NCBI GenBank assembly: GCA_024304885.1
Contig: JALJOM010000003.1
Span: 1,212,110 to 1,276,109, forward strand
From: Beijerinckiaceae bacterium
GTDB lineage: Bacteria > Pseudomonadota > Alphaproteobacteria > Rhizobiales > Beijerinckiaceae
Direction of reading: 5' to 3'
DNA length: 64,000 bases
The stretch's first letter is position 1; the number at the start of each line of letters is the position of its first letter. The position numbers and the translations under genes are program-made. Positions 55,223-62,839 of this stretch are shown here, one piece after another. The notes under the pieces are model-generated. The model did not search any database, had not been told where the DNA came from, and saw only the letters and a program-made list of their open reading frames with translations.

Positions 55223-55720
55223 ATGGCGTGGCTTCGCCCCGCGCTCGCGCTGCTCCTCGCTCTCGTGATCGCCCCGGCGGCGGGCCTTGTCGTCCTGCCC
55301 GTGCTCGTTCTCGTCGATCCGGTGACACGGGACGCCGCGCTCGCCGTCGGCCAGCTTCTCCTCGAGGTTCTCGGCGAGGCCGAGCTCGACCCCTCGGCCG
55401 GCGAGGAGGCCGGCGCCTTCCTCGCGTTCCTTTATGTTGCCGTCGTCGCGATCGTCTACTTCCCGCTCCTCCTCGTGGCCGGCCTCGGCGCGCTGACGAA
55501 GCTCGGCTCCTGGACCTTCTTCAGCGTTGCGACGGGCGCCGTCACCGTCGCCATGCCGTGGATCCTTCGCTCGGCTTTTCACGTGCCGCGCGCCGGAGCC
55601 GCGAGCGCGGCGGAGATGCGCTTCGCCCTCGTGCTGTTCCTGACCGGGGTCGTCACGGGCTCGGTGTATTGGCTGGTCTTGCGGACCTTCGGCGGGGCCG
55701 GCGACAGACGAGCCCCGTGA
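55223..55720 (+). CDS. Hypothetical membrane protein, four predicted helices
   Basis: A 165-residue hydrophobic protein that I cannot assign. Segments at about residues 6-31, 68-92, 95-117 and 133-155 are probably membrane-spanning, with a soluble acidic stretch EVLGEAELDPSAGEEAG between the first two. ATG 55223 has AAAGG upstream, and the open frame further upstream reads into the glycosyltransferase promoter. It is divergent from the large GT2 gene. No domain or motif suggests an activity. Confidence 0.65.
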   Translation: MAWLRPALALLLALVIAPAAGLVVLPVLVLVDPVTRDAALAVGQLLLEVLGEAELDPSAGEEAGAFLAFLYVAVVAIVYFPLLLVAGLGALTKLGSWTFFSVATGAVTVAMPWILRSAFHVPRAGAASAAEMRFALVLFLTGVVTGSVYWLVLRTFGGAGDRRAP

Positions 55721-56129
55721 CATTCGGCACAGACCGAGCGTTCCAGGCTTTCGAAGCCGTTCGTGACGCTTTTCGTTGGTCGATCAAGAGCGTAAAGTCG
55801 AAGATATTTTTCGCGGGCTCGGCGACCCATCCGGGCACGCGGCGTCGATAGCGCGCCCAGGGCCAGCGTCGGGGAGACGACTCGACCGCCACCTCCCTCC
55901 ATCGCGACCGCCGCATCCGGCAACGACAGCAGCGAGGACACAACCGAGCGGTCGGCCGAAGCTTGGCTGGACACCTTCCATCTGCGAGCGAGGACGGCCG
56001 CTGCCGGGCCTCGTTCGGCATCGCGCCCCGACCGATGAGCCACAGCGCTTCGCGACACCGGTTGCGATGCGTCGGCCCGCGCATTATGGTCCGCCCGCCT
56101 CGGGCGAATCCTGTCGAGGAGGCGAAGCT
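55721..56129. other. Region without a recognised gene upstream of tRNA-Gln
   Basis: About 410 bases. Open frames cross it on both strands, including a 248-codon minus-strand frame that also covers the tRNA and the ctrA 3' end, but none shows family character. The tRNA promoter should lie in its last 60 bases. Confidence 0.45.
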
Positions 56130-56204
56130 TGGGGCGTAGCCAAGTGGTAAGGCAGCGGATTTTGATTCCGCCATGCGGAGGTTCGAATCCTCCCGCCCCA
56201 GCCA
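56130..56204 (+). tRNA. tRNA-Gln (anticodon UUG)
   Basis: The 75 bases fold into a complete cloverleaf: acceptor stem TGGGGCG/CGCCCCA, D arm with GCC/GGC around AAGTGGTAA, anticodon stem GCGGA/TCCGC with loop TTTTGAT giving anticodon TTG, a five-base variable region CATGC, and T arm GGAGG/CCTCC with TTCGAAT. G73 is the discriminator base and CCA is encoded. It lies on the plus strand between the membrane-protein gene and ctrA. Confidence 0.96.
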
Positions 56205-56298
56205 GGCAGCACCGGTTCCCGGAGGGGTCACCCGGATCGGGGGAGCGACTGAGCGGACCTCGCGAGCCGGTCTGGACACGTCCGCCGACCGGCACCTC

Positions 56299-57000
56299 TC
56301 ACGCGGTGATTCGCTCGTCGTCCTCGCAGGACTCGCGCAGCACATAGCCGCGACCCCACACGGTCTCGATGTAGTTGTGGCCGGCGCTCGCGTTGGCAAG
56401 CTTCTTGCGGAGCTTGCAGATGAACACGTCGATGATCTTGAGCTCTGGCTCGTCCATCCCTCCGTAGAGATGGTTGAGGAACATCTCCTTCGTGAGCGTC
56501 GTGCCCTTGCGCAGCGACAACAGCTCCAGCATCTGGTATTCCTTGCCGGTCAGGTGCACGCGGGCGCCGCCGACCTCGACAGTCTTCTGGTCGAGGTTGA
56601 CGACGAGATCGCCCGTGACGATCACCGACTGGGCATGACCCTTCGACCGGCGCACGATCGCATGGATCCGCGCCACGAGCTCGTCCTTGTGGAAGGGCTT
56701 CGTGAGATAGTCGTCGGCACCGAAGCCGAGGCCTTTCACCTTGTCCTCGATCGCGGCGAGGCCGGACAGGATGAGGATCGGGGTCTTGACCTTCGCGACG
56801 CGCAAGGTGCGCAGCACCTCGTAGCCGGACATGTCGGGCAGGTTGAGGTCGAGCAGGATGATATCGTAGTCGTAGAGCTTGCCGAGGTCGACGCCCTCCT
56901 CGCCGAGATCGGTCGTATAGATATTGAAATTCTCCGACCGGAGCATGAGCTCTATGCTTTGCGCGGTCGCGCCGTCGTCTTCGATCAATAGAACGCGCAT
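56299..57000 (-). CDS. ctrA: Cell-cycle response regulator CtrA
   Basis: A 233-residue OmpR-type response regulator that controls cell-cycle, division and flagellar genes in alphaproteobacteria. The receiver domain (residues 1-116) has the acidic pair in IEDDG, phospho-acceptor Asp51 in [16 protein letters not shown], and KPF for Lys/Pro. The winged helix-turn-helix (about 128-225) includes [30 protein letters not shown] and LRKKL with GRGYVL. The match to CtrA is close along the whole length. ATG 57000 fits the family MRVLLIEDD start. CtrA half-sites lie 120-140 bases upstream, consistent with autoregulation. A fliJ-like gene lies on the other side of the promoter region. Confidence 0.97.
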   Translation of the reverse strand: MRVLLIEDDGATAQSIELMLRSENFNIYTTDLGEEGVDLGKLYDYDIILLDLNLPDMSGYEVLRTLRVAKVKTPILILSGLAAIEDKVKGLGFGADDYLTKPFHKDELVARIHAIVRRSKGHAQSVIVTGDLVVNLDQKTVEVGGARVHLTGKEYQMLELLSLRKGTTLTKEMFLNHLYGGMDEPELKIIDVFICKLRKKLANASAGHNYIETVWGRGYVLRESCEDDERITA

Positions 57001-57117
57001 GTGAGGTTCCCGCCTTCCTCCCGTCGGCCGCCTCCCGGCGCGCGAACTCGTGCAAGGCACCTCGCGTGGACGAGCACGAGCCGCCGCGGCGCGATGGTTC
57101 CTCGCTACGAATTCCGT

Positions 57118-57140
57118 AACCTTAACGGGGATTGGTTAAC
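57118..57140. promoter_or_regulatory. CtrA half-site candidates upstream of ctrA
   Basis: AACCTTAACGGGGATTGGTTAAC holds two TTAA elements, each next to C or G as in CtrA half-sites. On the minus strand one reads TTAACCAAT, close to the half-site TTAACCAT. The spacing of 10 bases differs from the full TTAA-N7-TTAA box, so the match is suggestive only. Confidence 0.4.
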
Positions 57141-57298
57141 AAAACTATTCCTCTCGGCGAGGCACCCACAAATTCGCGCGCCCGTCCCCGACGGGTCCGT
57201 CGAATCGGGACGCCTCTTGAAGGGGAGCGTCGCGCTTCAAGCTTGCGCGAGGGAGGACGGAAGGCGCCGATCGCGGTCCATCCGGGCGCCGGGTCGAG

Positions 57299-57412
57299 AG
57301 CGCCTTCCGTACCTGTGGAATCGGAAAGCAGCTCTGCGTTCCTGCTTCGCCGCGTCCTCGCATCGCCGGCGATATGAGAGCCTTTGTCCACTGCGTTGGA
57401 AAATGCTCCGAA
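57299..57412 (+). repeat. Repeat family A, diverged copy
   Basis: The left arm fragment GTGGAATCGGAAAGCAGCTCTG and the right arm end CCACTGCGTTGGAAAATGCTC can be aligned with family A. The middle is strongly changed (CTTCGCCGCGTCCTCGC). It lies between ctrA and fliJ. Confidence 0.6.
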
Positions 57413-57670
57413 AGCCAAGTGACGAGTAACGAATAGGCAACTTTACTGCGGCAAGCTTCGCTCCACGGTGCGCTCGAGCACAGCGCGCTCGCATCGGCAC
57501 ATGAAACGATCCATCGGGGGGATCCATGGGCCGAGGATCATGTGACCGGGGAGGCTCGAACGTCGGCGCGCGCTCGGTCGAGCGCGCAGAGGCGGCTGCG
57601 GGCGGCCAGGGCTCGCGGGGCATGTCGCGACCGGGTCCGGGTACGAGAGGCATATCGGAGCTCGCGAGGA

Positions 57671-58075
57671 ATGAAACCACAGGATACGCTCGCACGCCTC
57701 AAGCGCTTTCAGGTCGATGAGCGGCGCCGACGTGTGCAGCAGATCGAGTCGATGGTCGCAGAGTTCTCTCGCATCGCGCAGGAGCTCGACCGCGAGGTCG
57801 CGCTCGAGGAGCAGCGGGCCGGTATCTTCGACCAGGCCCATTTCGCCTATCCGACCTATGCGCGTGCCGCGAGAACGCGCCGCGACAACCTGGTCCGCTC
57901 GGCGGAGGACTTGCGTGCCCAGCTCGACGAGGCGCGCCGAAACCTCGACGAAGCGATCGCGGAGCTCGGCAAGGCTCAGGGCTACGACCATCGCGACAGG
58001 GAGCAGGACAAGGTGCCCGAGCCGTCGCCGGACATGCCCGAGACCTTTCAGAGGCTGCGCGCCGCCCGCGCGTGA
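57671..58075 (+). CDS. fliJ: FliJ-like flagellar export chaperone
   Basis: A 134-residue coiled-coil protein starting MKPQDTLARLKRFQVDERRRRV and continuing through heptad-rich helices to about residue 105, with a charged C-terminal tail. This matches the FliJ family, which works with the FliI ATPase in flagellar type III export. In many Hyphomicrobiales fliI and fliJ stand next to ctrA; here fliI is absent from this side, so fliJ is separated from its usual partner. ATG 57671 was chosen; upstream sequence is not conserved. A UPF0104 gene follows on the same strand. Confidence 0.75.
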   Translation: MKPQDTLARLKRFQVDERRRRVQQIESMVAEFSRIAQELDREVALEEQRAGIFDQAHFAYPTYARAARTRRDNLVRSAEDLRAQLDEARRNLDEAIAELGKAQGYDHRDREQDKVPEPSPDMPETFQRLRAARA

Positions 58076-58247
58076 TCCGAGGCCGTCGCGGTCGATCGGG
58101 CGATCCGCGACGCCGTCCTATTGCTTAGCCTATGTATTTTTTCCCCATTCCGTCCTTGCGGTCCAGCCGCTGATCGTGCAGGGATGGGCCATCGGGCTGG
58201 TCCCCGGGCACCTTGACCGCCGGATGGGCACCCCGATCCGGAGGGCT

Positions 58248-59276
58248 ATGAAGCGTATTTTCGAGTTCGTCTGGCCGCTCGTCGGCTTAGCCGCGGTCGC
58301 GCTGTCTCTCTGGCTTCTCTACCACGAGTTCCAGGGCGCCTCGCTCGGCACCGAGCTTTGGGCAAATCTGAAGCGGATTCCCCCTCGTGACGTGGCCTTC
58401 GCGCTCGGCTGCGTCGTCGTCGCCTATGCCGCGCTCGCCTGGTACGACCGCATCGCGCTCCGCCATCTCGGCGTCTCCCACATCTCCTGGCTTTTCATCT
58501 CCTTGTGCTCGTTCGCGTCCTATGCGATCGGGCACACGATCGGCGCCTCGGTCGTCTCGGGTGGAATGATCCGGTTTCGGGCCTATACCGCAAAGGGCCT
58601 GAACGCGGCCCAGGTCGCCGTCCTCGTCGCCTTGTGCTCCTTGACCTACGGCCTCGGCGTGATGCTGATCGCGGGGCTCGTCTCGGTGTTCGACCCGCAG
58701 TGGCTCGGCCGGTTCGGCGGCATGCTGCCGGAGGCTCTGACGAGCCCAGTGACGGCGCGGCTCATCGGCTTCGCCTTGCTCGCGGTCGTCGGCAGCTATG
58801 TCCTCGGCTCGATCTTGCGCTTGAAGCCCTTGACGATCTTCGGGTTCCGGCTCGAATACCCGCGCCCGGGGATCGTCGGACGCCAGCTGATCGCGTCCCC
58901 GCTCGAGCTTCTCGGCTGTGCGGGAATCATCTATTTCGCCCTGCCGGAGGCCGGCAATCCCGGCTTTTTCGCCGTGGTGGCCGTCTTCATCGCGTCCTTC
59001 TCCGCCGCGCTCGCCTCCAATGCGCCGGGAGGTCTCGGTGTGTTCGAGCTCTTGTTCATCAAGGCCATGCCCAGCATCCCGCAGGCGGAGGTCCTCGCCG
59101 CGCTCGTCGTGTTCCGGCTCTTCTACCTCATTATTCCGCTCTTGATCTCCTTGGTCATCGTGCTCGCATTCGAGCGCTCGAGGCTCGCTCTGGCTCTGCG
59201 CGAAGGTCCGCCGGCAGCCCCGCTCGAGATCGCTCGAGGAGCCGAGTGCAAGAGCGTCGGAGCGCCGCGCATGTGA
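58248..59276 (+). CDS. UPF0104/lysylphosphatidylglycerol synthase TM-region protein
   Basis: A 342-residue integral membrane protein with about eight hydrophobic segments, of the AglD/LPG_synthase_TM family. Family marks are the ALCSLTYGLGVMLIAG stretch and SNAPGGLGVFELLFIKAMP (usual P-G-G-x-G-x-x-E). In two-domain MprF this membrane part flips aminoacylated phospholipids; stand-alone forms are thought to flip or transfer lipids or lipid-linked sugars. The cytosolic synthase domain is absent. ATG 58248 has GGAGG five bases upstream; ATG 58224 is also in frame. Confidence 0.83.
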   Translation: MKRIFEFVWPLVGLAAVALSLWLLYHEFQGASLGTELWANLKRIPPRDVAFALGCVVVAYAALAWYDRIALRHLGVSHISWLFISLCSFASYAIGHTIGASVVSGGMIRFRAYTAKGLNAAQVAVLVALCSLTYGLGVMLIAGLVSVFDPQWLGRFGGMLPEALTSPVTARLIGFALLAVVGSYVLGSILRLKPLTIFGFRLEYPRPGIVGRQLIASPLELLGCAGIIYFALPEAGNPGFFAVVAVFIASFSAALASNAPGGLGVFELLFIKAMPSIPQAEVLAALVVFRLFYLIIPLLISLVIVLAFERSRLALALREGPPAAPLEIARGAECKSVGAPRM

Positions 59277-59442
59277 TCGCGCTAAAGCGCGACACCGGCC
59301 CCTCGAGCGCGGCATGGCTCTCGTCGCGTAAACGAGACGAGCGTGCTCTCGAAGCTCACCCGCCGCGGCGCCCACGAGTTGGGGCGAGGGTGCTCCCTGA
59401 GCGAGCCGACGAAGGCGTTCCGGCTCGTCGCGAGGTCCTGGC

Positions 59443-61023
59443 GTGGAGCAGACGAGTCTTGCCGAGCCGTCCGACCAGAGCGAGGTCTTCACCTTCCTGT
59501 CCGACCCGGCGACCCACGGCCTCCACGAGCCTGTTACCCGGATCGATACGCACGGCGCCGCGATCTTCCTCGCCGGAGCCGATGCCTACAAGGTGAAGCG
59601 GGCGGTCCGGTTCGCCTTCATGGACTTCTCGACCCTCGAGAAGCGGCGTGGCGCCTGCGAGAACGAGATCGCCGTCAACCGGACCAACGCTCCGGACCTC
59701 TACCTCGGCGTCGTCGCGATCACGAAGGGCGCCTCGGGTCTCGCCTTCGCCGGGGATGGTGACGTCGTCGAATGGGCGGTTCACATGCGCCGCTTCGACG
59801 AGGCGAGCACGCTCGACCGGCTGGCCGAGCGGGGTGAGCTCGCACCCGCGATCATCGTAGAGCTCGCGAGCGCCATTGCGGCCGCGCATCGTGCCGCGCC
59901 CGTGGCCGCGGGCAAGGATGCGACCACGACCTTTCGATATCAGATGGAGCAAGCGCTCGACGGCTTGGCGGGTGCGCCGGACCTGCTGCCGGCGGCCGCG
60001 GTCGCAAATCTTCGGGTAGCGATGCGCGAGGCCTTCGCGCGTGTGGAGCCGCTCTTGCGCGAACGCGAGGCCCGCGGCGCGGTCCGGCGGTGCCACGGCG
60101 ATCTGCATCTCGGCAATATCGTCATGGTCGCGGAGCGCCCGGTGCTCTTCGATGCCATCGAGTTCGACGAGAAGATCGCGACTGGCGACGTGCTCTATGA
60201 TCTCGCCTTCGTGCTGATGGATCTCTGGACGCGGCATCTGTGCCGCGAGGCGAGCCAGCTCTTCGCCCGCACCTTGTGGCTCGACCCGGATATCGAGCGG
60301 CAGCTCGACGGGCTCGCCGCGCTGCCCCTCTTCCTGGCGCTACGCGCGGCGATCCGTGCCGAGGTCACCGCGCTGCGGCCGGGCGACCGCACCGCACTCT
60401 CTGCGCTGGCGCGGCCCTATCTCGAAGCGGCGGAGGGCTTTCTCGCGCCGGCGCCGCTCTGGCTCGTCGCCGTCGGCGGCCTTTCCGGCACCGGCAAGAG
60501 CGTGCTCGCCGAGGCGCTCGCGGCCGAGATCGGGCGACCGCCCGGCGCCCTCCACCTGCGCAGCGACATCGAGCGCAAGCGGCTCGCGCATCGGGGCGAG
60601 CATGAGCGGCTGCCCGACGCGGCCTATCGGCCGGAAGCTACGGCGCAGACCTATGAATGGCTGCGCGCGCTCGCCGCGCGCGCGCTCGCGGCCGGCCAGA
60701 GCGTCGTCGTCGATGCGACGCATCGCAGGCCCGAGGACCGGGCGGCCCTGCGGGAGGTCGCCCGCGAGCACGAGGCGCGTTTCGTCGGGCTCTGGCTGGA
60801 GGCGCCGACCGAGCTGCGCCGGGCGCGGGTCACCGCGCGTCGCTTCGACGCCTCGGATGCCACGCCGAAGATCGCCGTTGCTCAGGAGAGCGAAGAGATC
60901 GGCGTGCTGGACTGGCAGAGGCTCGACGTCTCTGGCCCTCTCGCGGGGGTGATCGCAGCCGCGCGGGCAGAGCTCGCTCGGGGGCTCAATGCGCCAGAAG
61001 GTGGCAGCGACTCGTCTGCTTGA
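59443..61023 (+). CDS. APH-like kinase/P-loop ATPase fusion
   Basis: A 526-residue protein with an aminoglycoside-phosphotransferase-like N-terminal half (Brenner motif RCHGDLHLGNIVM, then the metal-binding DAIEFDEKI) and a C-terminal P-loop kinase (GGLSGTGKS, SDIERKRLA, VVVDATHRRPED). This AAA_33 plus APH arrangement is widespread in proteobacteria but its substrate is unknown; the C-terminal part resembles gluconate or polynucleotide kinases. The start is GTG 59443 with GAGG upstream. Its 3' end overlaps the convergent universal stress gene by 38 bases, an unusual tail-to-tail overlap. Confidence 0.83.
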   Translation: MEQTSLAEPSDQSEVFTFLSDPATHGLHEPVTRIDTHGAAIFLAGADAYKVKRAVRFAFMDFSTLEKRRGACENEIAVNRTNAPDLYLGVVAITKGASGLAFAGDGDVVEWAVHMRRFDEASTLDRLAERGELAPAIIVELASAIAAAHRAAPVAAGKDATTTFRYQMEQALDGLAGAPDLLPAAAVANLRVAMREAFARVEPLLREREARGAVRRCHGDLHLGNIVMVAERPVLFDAIEFDEKIATGDVLYDLAFVLMDLWTRHLCREASQLFARTLWLDPDIERQLDGLAALPLFLALRAAIRAEVTALRPGDRTALSALARPYLEAAEGFLAPAPLWLVAVGGLSGTGKSVLAEALAAEIGRPPGALHLRSDIERKRLAHRGEHERLPDAAYRPEATAQTYEWLRALAARALAAGQSVVVDATHRRPEDRAALREVAREHEARFVGLWLEAPTELRRARVTARRFDASDATPKIAVAQESEEIGVLDWQRLDVSGPLAGVIAAARAELARGLNAPEGGSDSSA

Positions 61024-61813
61024 GAAAATCCTTCGTGACGCTGCCGAAGACCCATTCCCGGATCTTGCCGTGACCATAGGCGCCGGAGACCACGAGGTCC
61101 GCGCCTTCCTCGCCGGCGAGAGACTCGATCCGGCTCGCGACGTCGTCGAGAGGCGGCAGGACGCGGCTTGTCGCGCCGACACCATGGCAGCCGAGCCAGG
61201 CGACGACATCGTCCACGCTCGCCTGCGTCGCCGGCACATCATCGTCCTCGTCGATCGCTGCGACGATCACCTTGCGGCAGGCCCGCAGGAAGGGCAGCGC
61301 GAGCAAGACGGCGCGGCGTGACTGGGGCGTATCCTTCCAGGCGACGAGAACATGCTCGGCCGCCACCTTGTCGACCTCGGGTGGAACCATGAGAACCGGG
61401 CGCCCGGCGTTCATGATGAGATCGGCGGGGGCGAGGTCGAGATCGGGGTCGGGGGGAAGTTCGGCGGTCGGGCTTCCGACAATCACGATGTCGGCCGCGC
61501 GGCAGGCGGCAGCGACGAAAGGAAAGGGCGGCGAGACGGCTTGGCGCCATTCGATCGTCTGGGCGCGCCCGGCGAGCGCCGACCGGAACCGCGCCTCGGC
61601 CTCGCGAAGCCGTTTCTCGATCTCGGCGACGTCTTGCGCGACGACATAGGTAGCGGCGAGGCCCTCCGTGAAATAGAGCGGGACGACCTCGCCCCTGGCC
61701 GCAATGCCGATGACTCGCGCGCCGAAACGCTCTGCGAGATCGCCCGCGATCTTCAGTCGCGCATCATTGCGCTGGTCGAGGTCGAGATAGACCATCAAGC
61801 TCGTATAGTGCAT
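60986..61813 (-). CDS. Universal stress protein (tandem Usp domains)
   Basis: A 275-residue protein with two Usp halves. The first (residues 1-145) is degenerate; the second contains the ATP-binding pattern ADLVVSGAYGHGKIREWVFGSVTKD (usual G-x2-G-x9-G-S/T). Such tandem proteins respond to starvation and oxidative stress in the cytoplasm. ATG 61813 has GGAAGG upstream. It is convergent with, and overlaps by 38 bases, the APH/P-loop fusion gene, and lies about 130 bases from the following minus-strand gene at 61939. Confidence 0.85.
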   Translation of the reverse strand: MHYTSLMVYLDLDQRNDARLKIAGDLAERFGARVIGIAARGEVVPLYFTEGLAATYVVAQDVAEIEKRLREAEARFRSALAGRAQTIEWRQAVSPPFPFVAAACRAADIVIVGSPTAELPPDPDLDLAPADLIMNAGRPVLMVPPEVDKVAAEHVLVAWKDTPQSRRAVLLALPFLRACRKVIVAAIDEDDDVPATQASVDDVVAWLGCHGVGATSRVLPPLDDVASRIESLAGEEGADLVVSGAYGHGKIREWVFGSVTKDFLKQTSRCHLLAH

Positions 61814-61938
61814 TGGCGACCTTCCGTGGTTCGGCGAGACGGCGCAACCGCTCGATCCGTCATCGATCATATAGGGAGGTGAATCGTTTTGCTCGCGGCG
61901 CAGGAGAGGAGCCGCGTCGGGTCCGAGGCGAGCCTCGA

Positions 61939-62352
61939 TCAGAGCGGATCGATCGAGGCGACCTGGAACAGGCGCTGTCCGCATTCGTCGCGGATCGACG
62001 CGTAGCCTCCGACGACGAATCGATCCGACCCGAGGCGAAATGTCGGAACCGTCGCGGGTTTCCGCGTGACGTCGTAGCGAAAGGCCCAGGTTCCACGTCG
62101 GGCGGGGAAGAGATGGCCGACCTCGCTCGGCGCCTCGGGGTGAACGCAGATCACGCCGCAGAAGTCGCGGTACTCGTGCCAGAGATCGACATCGATCCTG
62201 CCGTCCTGCGTGAGCGGCGCGACGAGCAGATAGCCGGTCGCGCCGTCTCGATCGGCAGGGCACTTGTCGAGCGCCAATTCCAGCCGGATCCGGCGAAAGC
62301 TCCACGGAAGCAACGCCCAGCTGGACTTCGCGAGCCGGTCCAGTTTTCCCAT
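61939..62352 (-). CDS. Hypothetical protein
   Basis: A 137-residue soluble protein of unknown function. It begins MGKLDRLAKSSWALLPWSFRRIRLEL and has strand-like parts GYLLVAPLTQDGRIDVDLWHEYRD and TWAFRYDVTRKPATVPTFRLG, suggesting an alpha/beta or beta-sandwich fold. Basic and aromatic residues are common. GAGGCGACAGG lies directly before ATG 62352; the frame is open upstream only through repeat DNA. It is on the same strand as the universal stress gene and could share its transcript. Confidence 0.65.
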   Translation of the reverse strand: MGKLDRLAKSSWALLPWSFRRIRLELALDKCPADRDGATGYLLVAPLTQDGRIDVDLWHEYRDFCGVICVHPEAPSEVGHLFPARRGTWAFRYDVTRKPATVPTFRLGSDRFVVGGYASIRDECGQRLFQVASIDPL

Positions 62353-62370
62353 CCTGTCGCCTCGTCGTTC

Positions 62371-62563
62371 TAGAGCAACTTCTACCGAGCCGAACGCAGG
62401 TCCACTTATCGATCTCGATGTTGCGCGAGGCCCTTCTCCGAGCGCTTTCGCCCGAAGGGGAGAGAAAAGCGCTAAGGGGTCGAGGTAGATCGACATCGAT
62501 GCGAAATTGCTACAAGACAACTATGTAAAGTGGGGTTCCGATTCGACCGGACCGGAACCCCGC
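62371..62563 (-). repeat. Long repeat A variant carrying motif C
   Basis: CTAGAGCAACTTCTACCG starts like the reversed right end of family A. It is followed by TCGATCTCGATGTTGCGC, about 50 bases of foreign sequence with GCGCTTTCGCCC, GATCGACATCGATGCGAAATTGC, and then the left stem GGGGTTCCGATTCGACC/GGACCGGAACCCCGC. It is the largest member of the families seen here. Confidence 0.65.
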
Positions 62564-62726
62564 TCCCGTCGCGGCTCTCGCGGCGAAGCGAGCCGATGCG
62601 AGCTCCGTCGCATCGACCGCGCCCGCACCACTGCTCGCGTGCTGGACAAGCTCGCGGCATTTTCCGATAGTCGCCGTGGAGCGCGAGCGACCTGTGCTCC
62701 TATGCCACGGCGGCGGCGTGGGACGC

Positions 62727-62740
62727 TTGATCCAGCGCAA
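62727..62740 (+). promoter_or_regulatory. FixK-box candidate upstream of fixL
   Basis: TTGA-TCCAGC-GCAA fits the FixK2 consensus TTG(A/C)-N6-(T/G)CAA exactly. It is 100 bases before the fixL start, a plausible position for activation. Such a short pattern is expected a few times per window by chance. Confidence 0.35.
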
Positions 62741-62839
62741 GGCGGGCATCCGTGCCTGCGCCCCGCGCGCTCGGGGCAGGTGCTGCGCCGAAGACCATTG
62801 CGAGCAAGGCTCGCGACCCGAGACGATTTCAGAGATCCC

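Larger units (their letters stand above)
57001..57670. other. ctrA-fliJ divergent region
   Basis: 670 bases with CtrA half-site candidates (57118-57140), a GANTC site GAATC (57202-57206) suitable for CcrM methylation, and a diverged repeat A (57299-57412). No gene is recognised. The remainder is G+C-rich with nothing specific. Confidence 0.5.

Noticed and set aside
55653-56399. Minus-strand open frame of 248 codons covering the tRNA
   Set aside because: It runs through tRNA-Gln and the 3' end of ctrA and has no coding character.
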